Shown here: positions 50,703 through 62,239 of the stretch, one piece after another
Position numbering within the stretch: the first letter of the stretch is position 1
Layout: every line of letters begins with the position of its first letter
Assembly (NCBI GenBank): GCA_037013495.1
Contig: CM072803.1
Location: 49,613,627-49,677,626 of the forward strand
Reading direction: 5' to 3'
From: Hippophae tibetana
Taxonomy: Eukaryota; Streptophyta; Magnoliopsida; Rosales; Elaeagnaceae
DNA length: 64,000 nucleotides
Program-made: the position numbers and the translations under genes
The notes under the pieces: generated by a model
Seen by the model: only the letters and a program-made list of their open reading frames with translations
Told to the model about the DNA's origin: nothing
Database searches by the model: none

Positions 50703-53700
50703 AGAATAATGAACAAAATTTGAAATTTTTATAGTTCTGCATCTTAAGACATAGTAAATTTCAATTAAATATATCATAAATAAAAGGAAATAAAACGTGT
50801 AGTATTTATTCCGCCAACTTTCTTTTTTAAAATAGACATGAGAAAATGATTATGTTTCATTTCTCCCTTATTTATTTTTCCCATGATCTATGATTAGTTT
50901 TCTTACCTTTGTAAGTCTTAATACCCAGCACTCGCAAATTCATGCAAATTTTATTACCTCCCTTCCAAATAGAAAATGTGATGGGAAATGGTTGTTTTAG
51001 ACATCATTTGTAAACTTTTTATTACATAGCTAACAAAAATTGCAATTATGGACGAGGATAATATTTTCCATCATATTTCTCTACTTTTTACTCTTAGAAT
51101 AGGTTTGGAACGAACATTCTTAGGGAGAAAAGGGATAACCAAAGTCAAATTAATTACGATGCCATCCAACAAAACCAGAATAACTTATAAATAAGTTAAA
51201 AATATTAATGTCAAAAAGGAGTTGAAAATGAGAATTGTTTATTTGTTATTTAGAATAATGAACAAAATTTTAAATTTTTATAGTTCTGCATCTTAAGACA
51301 TAGTAAATTTCAATTAAATATATCATAAATAAAAGGAAATAAAACGTGTAGTATTTATTCCACCAACTTTCTTTTTTAAAATAGACATGAGAAAATGATT
51401 ATGTTTTATTTCTCCCTTATTTATTTTTCCCATGATCTATGATTAGTTTTCTTACCTTTGTAAGTCTTAATACCCAGCACTCGCAAATTCATGCAAATTT
51501 TATTACCTCCATTCCAAATGGAAAATGTGATGGGAAATGGTTGTTTTAGACATCATTTGTAAACTTTTTGTTACATAGCTAGCAAAAATTGCAATTATGG
51601 ACGAGGATAATATTTTCCATCATATTTCTCTACTTTTTACTCTTAGAATGGGTTTGGAACCAACATTCTCAGGGAGAAAAGGGATAACCAAAGTCAAATT
51701 AATTGCGATGCCATCCAACAAAACCAGAATAACTTATAAATAAGTTAAAAATATTAATGTCAAAAAGGAGTTGAAAATGAGAATTGTTTATTTGTTATTT
51801 TGAATAATGAACAAAATTTGAAATTTTTATAGTTCTGCATCTTAAGACATAGTAAATTTCAATTAAATATATCATAAATAAAAGGAAATAAAACGTGTAG
51901 TATTTATTCCACCAACTTTCTTTTTTAAAATAGACATGAGAAAATGATTATGTTATATTTCTCCCTTATTTATTTTTCCCATGATCTATGATTAGTTTTC
52001 TTACCTTTGTAAGTCTTAATACCCAGCACTCGCAAATTCATGCAAATTTTATTACCTCCCTTCCAAATGGAAAATGTGATGGGAAATGGTTGTTTTAGAC
52101 ATCATTTGTAAACTTTTTGTTACGTAGCTAGCAAAAATTGCAATTATGGACGAGTATAATATTTTCCATCATATTTCTCTACTTTTTACTCTTAGAATAG
52201 GTTTGGAACGAACATTCTTAGGGAGAAAAGGGATAACCAAAGTCAAATTAATTGCGATGCCATCCAACAAAACCAGTATAACTTATAAATAAGTTAAAAA
52301 TATTAATCTCAAAAAGGAGTTGAAAATGAGAATTTTTTATTTGTTATTTAGAATAATGAACAAAATTTTAAATTTTAATAGTTTTGCATCTTAAGACATA
52401 GTAAATTTCAATTAAATATTTCATAAATAAAAGGAAATAAAACGTGTAGTATTTATTCCACCAACTTTCTTTTTTAAAATAGACATGAGAAAATGATTAT
52501 GTTTTATTTCTCCCTTATTTATTTTTCTCCATGATCTATGATTATTTTTTTACCTTTTTAAGTCTTAATACCCAGCACTCGCAAATTCATGCAAATTTTA
52601 TTACGTCCCTTCCAAATGGAAAATGTGATGGAAAATGGTTGTTTTAGACATCATTTGTAAACTTTTTGTTACAAGCTAGCAAAAATTGCAATTATGGACG
52701 AGGATAATATTTTCCACCATATTTCTCTATTTTTTACTCTTAGAATAGGTTTGGAACGAACATTCTTAGGGAGAAAAGGGATAACCAAAGTCAAATTAAT
52801 TACGATGCCATCCAACAAAACCAGAATAACTTATAAATAAGGTAATAATATTAATGTCAAAAAGGAGTTGAAAATGAGACTTGTTTATTTGTTATTTAGA
52901 ATAATGAACAAAATTTGAAATTTTAATAGTTTTGCATGTTAAGACATAGTAAATTGCAATTAAATATATCATAAATAAAAGGAAATAAAACGTGTAGTAT
53001 TTATTCCGCCAACTTTCTTTTTTAAAATAGACATGAGAAAATGATTATGTTTTATTTCTCCCTTATTTATTTTTCCCCATGATCTATGATTATTTTTTTT
53101 ACCTTTGTAAGTCTTGATACCCAGCACTCGCAAATTCATGCAAATTTTATTACCTCCCTTCCAAATGGAAAATGTGATGGAAAATGGTTGTTTTGGACAT
53201 CATTTGTAAAATTTTTGTTACATAGCTAGCAAAAACTGCAATTATGGACGAGGATAATATTTTCCACCATATTTCTCTACTTTTTACTCTTAGAATGGGT
53301 TTGGAACCAACATTCTTAGGGAGAAAAGGGATAACCAAAGTAAATTAATTGCGATGCCATCCAACAAAACCAGAATAACTTATAAATAAGTTAAAAATAT
53401 TAATGTGAAAAAGGAGTTTTAAATGAGAGTTGTTGATTTGTTATTTAGAATAATGAACAAAATTTGAACTTTTAATAGTTTTGCATCTTAAGACATAGTA
53501 AATTTCAATTAAATATATCATGAATAAAAGGAAATAAAACGTGTAGTATTTATTCCGCCAACTTTCTTTTTTAAAATAGACATGAGAAAATAATTATGTT
53601 TTATTTCTCCCTTATTTATTTTTTCCCCATGATCTATGATTATTATTTTTTTACCTTTGTAAGTCTTAATACCCAGCACTCGCAAATTCATGCAAATTTT

Positions 53701-53999
53701 ATTACCTCCCTTCCAAATGGAAAATGTGATGGAAAATGGTTGTTTTAGACATCATTTGTAAACTTTTTATTACATAGCTAGCAAAAATTGCAATTATGGA
53801 CGAGGATAATATTTTCCATCATATTTCTCTATTTTTTACTCTTAGAATAGGTTTGGAACGAACATTCTTAGGGAGAAAAGGGATAACCAAAGTCAAATTA
53901 ATTACGATGCCATCCAACAAAACCAGAATAACTTATAAATAAGTTAAAAATATTAATGTCAAAAAGGAGTTGAAAATGAGAATTGTTTATTTGTTATTT
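50703..53999 (+). repeat. Right hexamer HOR, copy 1 (3,297 bp)
   Basis: Monomers start at 50703 (ATGTTTCATTTC, CCAAATAGAAAATG, AGCTAACAAAA), 51252 (TTTTAAATTTTTATAG, ATTCTCAGGGAG), 51801 (ATTTTGAATAATG, TTACGTAGC, CCAGTATAAC), 52350 (TTACGTCCC, TTACAAGC, CCACCATATTTC), 52898 (TTGCATGTTAAG, CTTGATACC, TTTTGGACATC, AAAACTGC) and 53447 (GAACTTTTAATAG, ATCATGAATAAAAGG). The order returns at 54000 and 57296. A 62-codon minus-strand frame at 53150-53338 belongs to the fifth monomer and is not regarded as a gene. Confidence 0.89.
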
Positions 54000-56900
54000 A
54001 GAATAATGAACAAAATTTGAAATTTTTATAGTTCTGCATCTTAAGACATAGTAAATTTCAATTAAATATATCATAAATAAAAGGAAATAAAACGTGTAGT
54101 ATTTATTCCGCCAACTTTCTTTTTTAAAATAGACATGAGAAAATGATTATGTTTCATTTCTCCCTTATTTATTTTTCGCATGATCTATGATTAGTTTTCT
54201 TACCTTTGTAAGTCTTAATACCCAGCACTCGCAAATTCATGCAAATTTTATTACCTCCCTTCCAAATAGAAAATGTGATGGGAAATGGTTGTTTTAGACA
54301 TCATTTGTAAACTTTTTATTACATAGCTAACAAAAATTGCAATTATGGACGAGGATAATATTTTCCATCATATTTCTCTACTTTTTACTCTTAGAATAGG
54401 TTTGGAACGAACATTCTTAGGGAGAAAAGGGATAACCAAAGTCAAATTAATTACGATGCCATCCAACAAAACCAGAATAACTTATAAATAAGTTAAAAAT
54501 ATTAATGTCAAAAAGGAGTTGAAAATGAGAATTGTTTATTTGTTATTTAGAATAATGAACAAAATTTTAAATTTTTATAGTTCTGCATCTTAAGACATAG
54601 TAAATTTCAATTAAATATATCATAAATAAAAGGAAATAAAACGTGTAGTATTTATTCCACCAACTTTCTTTTTTAAAATAGACATGAGAAAATGATTATG
54701 TTTTATTTCTCCCTTATTTATTTTTCCCATGATCTATGATTAGTTTTCTTACCTTTGTAAGTCTTAATACCCAGCACTCGCAAATTCATGCAAATTTTAT
54801 TACCTCCCTTCCAAATGGAAAATGTGATGGGAAATGGTTGTTTTAGACATCATTTGTAAACTTTTTGTTACATAGCTAGAAAAAATTGCAATTATGGACG
54901 AGGATAATATTTTCCATCATATTTCTCTACTTTTTACTCTTAGAATGGGTTTGGAACCAACATTCTCAGGGAGAAAAGGGATAACCAAAGTCAAATTAAT
55001 TGCGATGCCATCCAACAAAACCAGAATAACTTATAAATAAGTTAAAAATATTAATGTCAAAAAGGAGTTGAAAATGAGAATTGTTTATTTGTTATTTTGA
55101 ATAATGAACAAAATTTGAAATTTTTATAGTTCTGCATCTTAAGACATAGTAAATTTCAATTAAATATATCATAAATAAAAGGAAATAAAACGTGTAGTAT
55201 TTATTCCACCAACTTTCTTTTTTAAAATAGACATGAGAAAATGATTATGTTTTATTTCTCCCTTATTTATTTTTCCCATGATCTATGATTAGTTTTCTTA
55301 CCTTTGTAAGTCTTAATACCCAGCACTCGCAAATTCATGCAAATTTTATTACCTCCCTTCCAAATGGAAAATGTGATGGAAAATGGTTGTTTTAGACATC
55401 ATTTGTAAACTTTTTGTTACGTAGCTAGCAAAAATTGCAATTATGGACGAGGATAATATTTTCCATCATATTTCTCTACTTTTTACTCTTAGAATAGGTT
55501 TGGAACGAACATTCTTAGGGAGAAAAGGGATAACCAAAGTCAAATTAATTGCGATGCCATCCAACAAAACCAGTATAACTTATAAATAAGTTAAAAATAT
55601 TAATCTCAAAAAGGAGTTGAAAATGAGAATTTTTTATTTGTTATTTAGAATAATGAACAAAATTTTAAATTTTAATAGTTTTGCATCTTAAGACATAGTA
55701 AATTTCAATTAAATATATCATAAATAAAAGGAAATAAAACGTGTAGTATTTATTCCACCAACTTTCTTTTTTAAAATAGACATGAGAAAATGATTATGTT
55801 TTATTTCTCCCTTATTTATTTTTCTCGATGATCTATGATTATTTTTTTACCTTTTTAAGTCTTAATACCCAGCACTCGCAAATTCATGCAAATTTTATTA
55901 CGTCCCTTCCAAATGGAAAATGTGATGGAAAATGGTTGTTTTAGACATCATTTGTAAACTTTTTGTTACAAGCTAGCAAAAATTGCAATTATGGACGAGG
56001 ATAATATTTTCCACCATATTTCTCTATTTTTTACTCTTAGAATAGGTTTGGAACGAACATTCTTAGGGAGAAAAGGGATAACCAAAGTCAAATTAATTAC
56101 GATGCCATCCAACAAAACCAGAATAACTTATAAATAAGGTAAAAATATTAATGTCAAAAAGGAGTTGAAAATGAGAATTGTTTATTTGTTATTTAGAATA
56201 ATGAACAAAATTTGAAATTTTAATAGTTTTGCATGTTAAGACATAGTAAATTGCAATTAAATATATCATAAATAAAAGGAAATAAAACGTGTAGTATTTA
56301 TTCCGCCAACTTTCTTTTTTAAAATAGACATGAGAAAATGATTATGTTTTATTTCTCCCTTATTTATTTTTCCCCATGATGTATGATTATTTTTTTTACC
56401 TTTGTAAGTCTTGATACCCAGCACTCGCAAATTCATGCAAATTTTATTACCTCCCTTCCAAATGGAAAATGTGATGGAAAATGGTTGTTTTGGACATCAT
56501 TTGTAAAATTTTTGTTACATAGCTAGCAAAAACTGCAATTATGGACGAGGATAATATTTTCCACCATATTTCTCTACTTTTTACTCTTAGAATGGGTTTG
56601 GAACCAACATTCTTAGGGAGAAAAGGGATAACCAAAGTAAATTAATTGCGATGCCATCCAACAAAACCAGAATAACTTATAAATAAGTTAAAAATATTAA
56701 TGTGAAAAAGGAGTTTTAAATGAGAGTTGTTGATTTGTTATTTAGAATAATGAACAAAATTTGAACTTTTAATAGTTTTGCATCTTAAGACATAGTAAAT
56801 TTCAATTAAATATATCATGAATAAAAGGAAATAAAACGTGTAGTATTTATTCCGCCAACTTTCTTTTTTAAAATAGACATGAGAAAATAATTATGTTTTA

Positions 56901-57295
56901 TTTCTCCCTTATTTATTTTTCCCCATGATCTATGATTATTATTTTTTTACCTTTGTAAGTCTTAATACCCAGCACTCGCAAATTCATGCAAATTTTATTA
57001 CCTCCCTTCCAAATGGAAAATGTGATGGAAAATGGTTGTTTTAGACATCATTTGTAAACTTTTTATTACATAGCTAGCAAAAATTGCAATTATGGACGAG
57101 GATAATATTTTCCATCATATTTCTCTACTTTTTACTCTTAGAATAGGTTTGGAACGAACATTCTTAGGGAGAAAAGGGATAACCAAAGTCAAATTAATTA
57201 CGATGCCATCCAACAAAACCAGAATAACTTATAAATAAGTTAAAAATATTAATGTCAAAAAGGAGTTGAAAATGAGAATTGTTTATTTGTTATTT
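54000..57295 (+). repeat. Right hexamer HOR, copy 2 (3,296 bp)
   Basis: Monomers start at 54000, 54549, 55098, 55647, 56195 and 56744 and match copy 1 one for one. Differences are isolated, for example TTTTTCGCATG in the first monomer and TTTTTCTCGATG in the fourth. Confidence 0.89.
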
Positions 57296-60200
57296 AGAAT
57301 AATGAACAAAATTTGAAATTTTTATAGTTCTGCATCTTAAGACATAGTAAATTTCAATTAAATATATCATAAATAAAAGGAAATAAAACGTGTAGTATTT
57401 ATTCCGCCAACTTTCTTTTTTAAAATAGACATGAGAAAATGATTATGTTTCATTTCTCCCTTATTTATTTTTCCCATGATCTATGATTAGTTTTCTTACC
57501 TTTGTAAGTCTTAATACCCAGCACTCGCAAATTCATGCAAATTTTATTACCTCCCTTCCAAATATAAAATGTGATGGGAAATGGTTGTTTTAGACATCAT
57601 TTGTAAACTTTTTATTACATAGCTAACAAAAATTGCAATTATGGACGAGGATAATATTTTCCATCATATTTCTCTACTTTTTACTCTTAGAATAGGTTTG
57701 GAACGAACATTCTTAGGGAGAAAAGGGATAACCAAAGTCAAATTAATTACGATGCCATCCAACAAAACCAGAATAACTTATAAATAAGTTAAAAATATTA
57801 ATGTCAAAAAGGAGTTGAAAATGAGAATTGTTTATTTGTTATTTAGAATAATGAACAAAATTTTAAATTTTTATAGTTTTGCATGTTAAGACATAGTAAA
57901 TTTCAATTAAATATATCATAAATAAAAGGAAATAAAACGTGTAGTATTTATTCCACCAACTTTCTTTTTTAAAATAGACATGAGAAAATGATTATGTTTT
58001 ATTTCTCCCTTATTTATTTTTCCCATGATCTATGATTAGTTTTCTTACCTTTGTAAGTCTTAATACCCAGCACTCGCAAATTCATGCAAATTTTATTACC
58101 TCCCTTCCAAATGGAAAATGTGATGGGAAATGGTTGTTTTAGACATCATTTGTAAACTTTTTGTTACATAGCTAGCAAAAATTGCAATTATGGACGAGGA
58201 TAATATTTTCCATCATATTTCTCTACTTTTTACTCTTAGAATGGGTTTGGAACCAACATTCTCAGGGAGAAAAGGGATAACCAAAGTCAAATTAATTGCG
58301 ATGCCATCCAACAAAACCAGAATAACTTATAAATAAGTTAAAAATATTAATGTCAAAAAGGAGTTGAAAATGAGAATTGTTTATTTGTTATTTTGAATAA
58401 TGAACAAAATTTGAAATTTTTATAGTTCTGCATCTTAAGACATAGTAAATTTCAATTAAATATATCATAAATAAAAGGAAATAAAACGTGTAGTATTTAT
58501 TCCACCAACTTTCTTTTTTAAAATAGACATGAGAAAATGATTATGTTTTATTTCTCCCTTATTTATTTTTCCCATGATCTATGATTAGTTTTCTTACCTT
58601 TGTAAGTCTTAATACCCAGCACTCGCAAATTCATGCAAATTTTATTACCTCCCTTCCAAATGGAAAATGTGATGGAAAATGGTTGTTTTAGACATCATTT
58701 GTAAACTTTTTGTTACGTAGCTAGCAAAAATTGCAATTATGGACGAGGATAATATTTTCCATCATATTTCTCTACTTTTTACTCTTAGAATAGGTTTGGA
58801 ACGAACATTCTTAGGGAGAAAAGGGATAACCAAAGTCAAATTAATTGCGATGCCATCCAACAAAACCAGTATAACTTATAAATAAGTTAAAAATATTAAT
58901 CTCAAAAAGGAGTTGAAAATGAGAATTTTTTATTTGTTATTTAGAATAATGAACAAAATTTTAAATTTTAATAGTTTTGCATCTTAAGACATAGTAAATT
59001 TCAATTAAATATATCATAAATAAAAGGAAATAAAACGTGTAGTATTTATTCCACCAACTTTTTTTTTAAAATATACATGAGAAAATGATTATGTTTTATT
59101 TCTCCCTTATTTATTTTTCTCCATGATCTATGATTATTTTTTTACCTTTTTAAGTCTTAATACCCAGCACTCGCAAATTCATGCAAATTTTATTACGTCC
59201 CTTCCAAATGGAAAATGTGATGGAAAATGGTTGTTTTAGACATCATTTGTAAACTTTTTGTTACAAGCTAGCAAAAATTGCAATTATGGACGAGGATAAT
59301 ATTTTCCACCATATTTCTCTATTTTTTACTCTTAGAATAGGTTTGGAACGAACATTCTTAGGGAGAAAAGGGATAACCAAAGTCAAATTAATTACGATGC
59401 CATCCAACAAAACCAGAATAACTTATAAATAAGGTAAAAATATTAATGTCAAAAAGGAGTTGAAAATGAGAATTGTTTATTTGTTATTTAGAATAATGAA
59501 CAAAATTTGAAATTTTAATAGTTTTGCATGTTAAGACATAGTAAATTGCAATTAAATATATCATAAATAAAAGGAAATAAAACGTGTAGTATTTATTCCG
59601 CCAACTTTCTTTTTTAAAATAGACATGAGAAAATGATTATGTTTTATTTCTCCCTTATTTATTTTTCCCCATGATCTATGATTATTTTTTTTACCTTTGT
59701 AAGTCTTGATACCCAGCACTCGCAAATTCATGCAAATTTTATTACCTCCCTTCCAAATGGAAAATGTGATGGAAAATGGTTGTTTTGGACATCATTTGTA
59801 AAATTTTTGTTACATAGCTAGCAAAAACTGCAATTATGGACGAGGATAATATTTTCCACCATATTTCTCTACTTTTTACTCTTAGAATGGGTTTGGAACC
59901 AACATTCTTAGGGAGAAAAGGGATAACCAAAGTAAATTAATTGCGATGCCATCCAACAAAACCAGAATAACTTATAAATAAGTTAAAAATATTAATGTGA
60001 AAAAGGAGTTTTAAATGAGAGTTGTTGATTTGTTATTTAGAATAATGAACAAAATTTGAACTTTTAATAGTTTTGCATCTTAAGACATAGTAAATTTCAA
60101 TTAAATATATCATGAATAAAAGGAAATAAAACGTGTAGTATTTATTCCGCCAACTTTCTTTATTAAAATAGACATGAGAAAATAATTATGTTTTATTTCT

Positions 60201-60590
60201 CCCTTATTTATTTTTCCCCATGATCTATGATTATTATTTTTTTACCTTTGTAAGTCTTAATACCCAGCACTCGCAAATTCATGCAAATTTTATTACCTCC
60301 CTTCCAAATGGAAAATGTGATGGAAAATGGTTGTTTTAGACATCATTTGTAAACTTTTTATTACATAGCTAGCAAAAATTGCAATTATGGACGAGGATAA
60401 TATTTTCCATCATATTTCTCTACTTTTTACTCTTAGAATAGGTTTGGAACGAACATTCTTAGGGAGAAAAGGGATAACCAAAGTCAAATTAATTACGATG
60501 CCATCCAACAAAACCAGAATAACTTATAAATAAGTTAAAAATATTAATGTCAAAAAGGAGTTGAAAATGAGAATTGTTTATTTGTTATTT
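57296..60590 (+). repeat. Right hexamer HOR, copy 3 (3,295 bp)
   Basis: Monomers start at 57296, 57845, 58394, 58943, 59490 and 60039. The order equals copies 1 and 2. The second monomer has TAGTTTTGCATGTTAAG instead of TAGTTCTGCATCTTAAG at its head, a change copied from the fifth monomer class and thus a small conversion-like patch. Confidence 0.88.
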
Positions 60591-62239
60591 AGAATAATGA
60601 AAAAAATTTGAAATTTTTATAGTTCTGCATCTTAAGACATAGTAAATTTCAATTAAATATATCATAAATAAAAGGAAATAAAACGTGTAGTATTTATTCC
60701 ACCAACTTTCTTTTTTAAAATAGACATGAGAAAATGATTATGTTTTATTTCTCACTTATTTATTTTTCTCCATGATCTATGATTATTTTTTTACCTTTTT
60801 AAGTCTTAATACCCAGCACTCGCAAATTCATGCAAATTTTATTACGTCCCTTCCAAATGGAAAATGTGATGGAAAATGGTTGTTTTAGACATCATTTGTA
60901 AACTTTTTGTTACAAGCTAGCAAAAATTGCAATTATGGACGAGGATAATATTTTCCACCATATTTCTCTATTTTTTACTCTTAGAATAGGTTTGGAACGA
61001 ACATTCTTAGGGAGAAAAGGGATAACCAAAGTCAAATTAATTACGATGCCATCCAACAAAACCAGAATAACTTATAAATAAGGTAAAAATATTAATGTCA
61101 AAAAGGAGTTGAAAATGAGAATTGTTTATTTGTTATTTAGAATAATGAACAAAATTTGAAATTTTAATAGTTTTGCATGTTAAGACATAGTAAATTGCAA
61201 TTAAATATATCATAAATAAAAGGAAATAAAACGTGTAGTATTTATTCCGCCAACTTTCTTTTTTAAAATAGACATGAGAAAATGATTATGTTTTATTTCT
61301 CCCTTATTTATTTTTCCCCATGATCTATGATTATTTTTTTTACCTTTGTAAGTCTTGATACCCAGCACTCGCAAATTCATGCAAATTTTATTACCTCCCT
61401 TCCAAATGGAAAATGTGATGGAAAATGGTTGTTTTGGACATCATTTGTAAAATTTTTGTTACATAGCTAGCAAAAACTGCAATTATGGACGAGGATAATA
61501 TTTTCCACCATATTTCTCTACTTTTTACTCTTAGAATGGGTTTGGAACCAACATTCTTAGGGAGAAAAGGGATAACCAAAGTAAATTAATTGCGATGCCA
61601 TCCAACAAAACCAGAATAACTTATAAATAAGTTAAAAATATTAATGTGAAAAAGGAGTTTTAAATGAGAGTTGTTGATTTGTTATTTAGAATAATGAACA
61701 AAATTTGAACTTTTAATAGTTTTGCATCTTAAGACATAGTAAATTTCAATTAAATATATCATGAATAAAAGGAAATAAAACGTGTAGTATTTATTCCGCC
61801 AACTTTCTTTTTTAAAATAGACATGAGAAAATAATTATGTTTTATTTCTCCCTTATTTATTTTTCCCCATGATCTATGATTATTATTTTTTTACCTTTGT
61901 AAGTCTTAATACCCAGCACTCGCAAATTCATGCAAATTTTATTACCTCCCTTCCAAATGGAAAATGTGATGGAAAATGGTTGTTTTAGACATCATTTCTA
62001 AACTTTTTATTACATAGCTAGCAAAAATTGCAATTATGGACGAGGATAATATTTTCCATCATATTTCTCTACTTTTTACTCTTAGAATAGGTTTGGAACG
62101 AACATTCTTAGGGAGAAAAGGGATAACCAAAGTCAAATTAATTACGATGCCATCCAACAAAACCAGAATAACTTATAAATAAGTTAAAAATATTAATGTC
62201 AAAAAGGAGTTGAAAATGAGAATTGTTTATTTGTTATTT
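60591..62239 (+). repeat. Contracted hexamer (three monomers, 1,649 bp)
   Basis: The monomer at 60591 starts as hexamer member 1 (TTTTTATAGTTCTGC) and from CCACCAAC at about 60700 onward is member 4 (TCTCCATG, TTACGTCCC, TTACAAGC, CCACCATATTTC). Members 5 (61139) and 6 (61688) follow. Three monomers' worth of sequence has therefore been lost, as expected from an out-of-register exchange between members 1 and 4. The breakpoint lies between about 60632 and 60702. Confidence 0.86.

Noticed and set aside
53150-61579. Identical 62-codon minus-strand frames at 53150, 56447, 59742 and 61391
   Set aside because: Identity is explained by recent HOR duplication, since flanking non-coding bases are equally conserved. 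No promoter context or recognisable domain is seen, and homologous positions in other monomers are closed.
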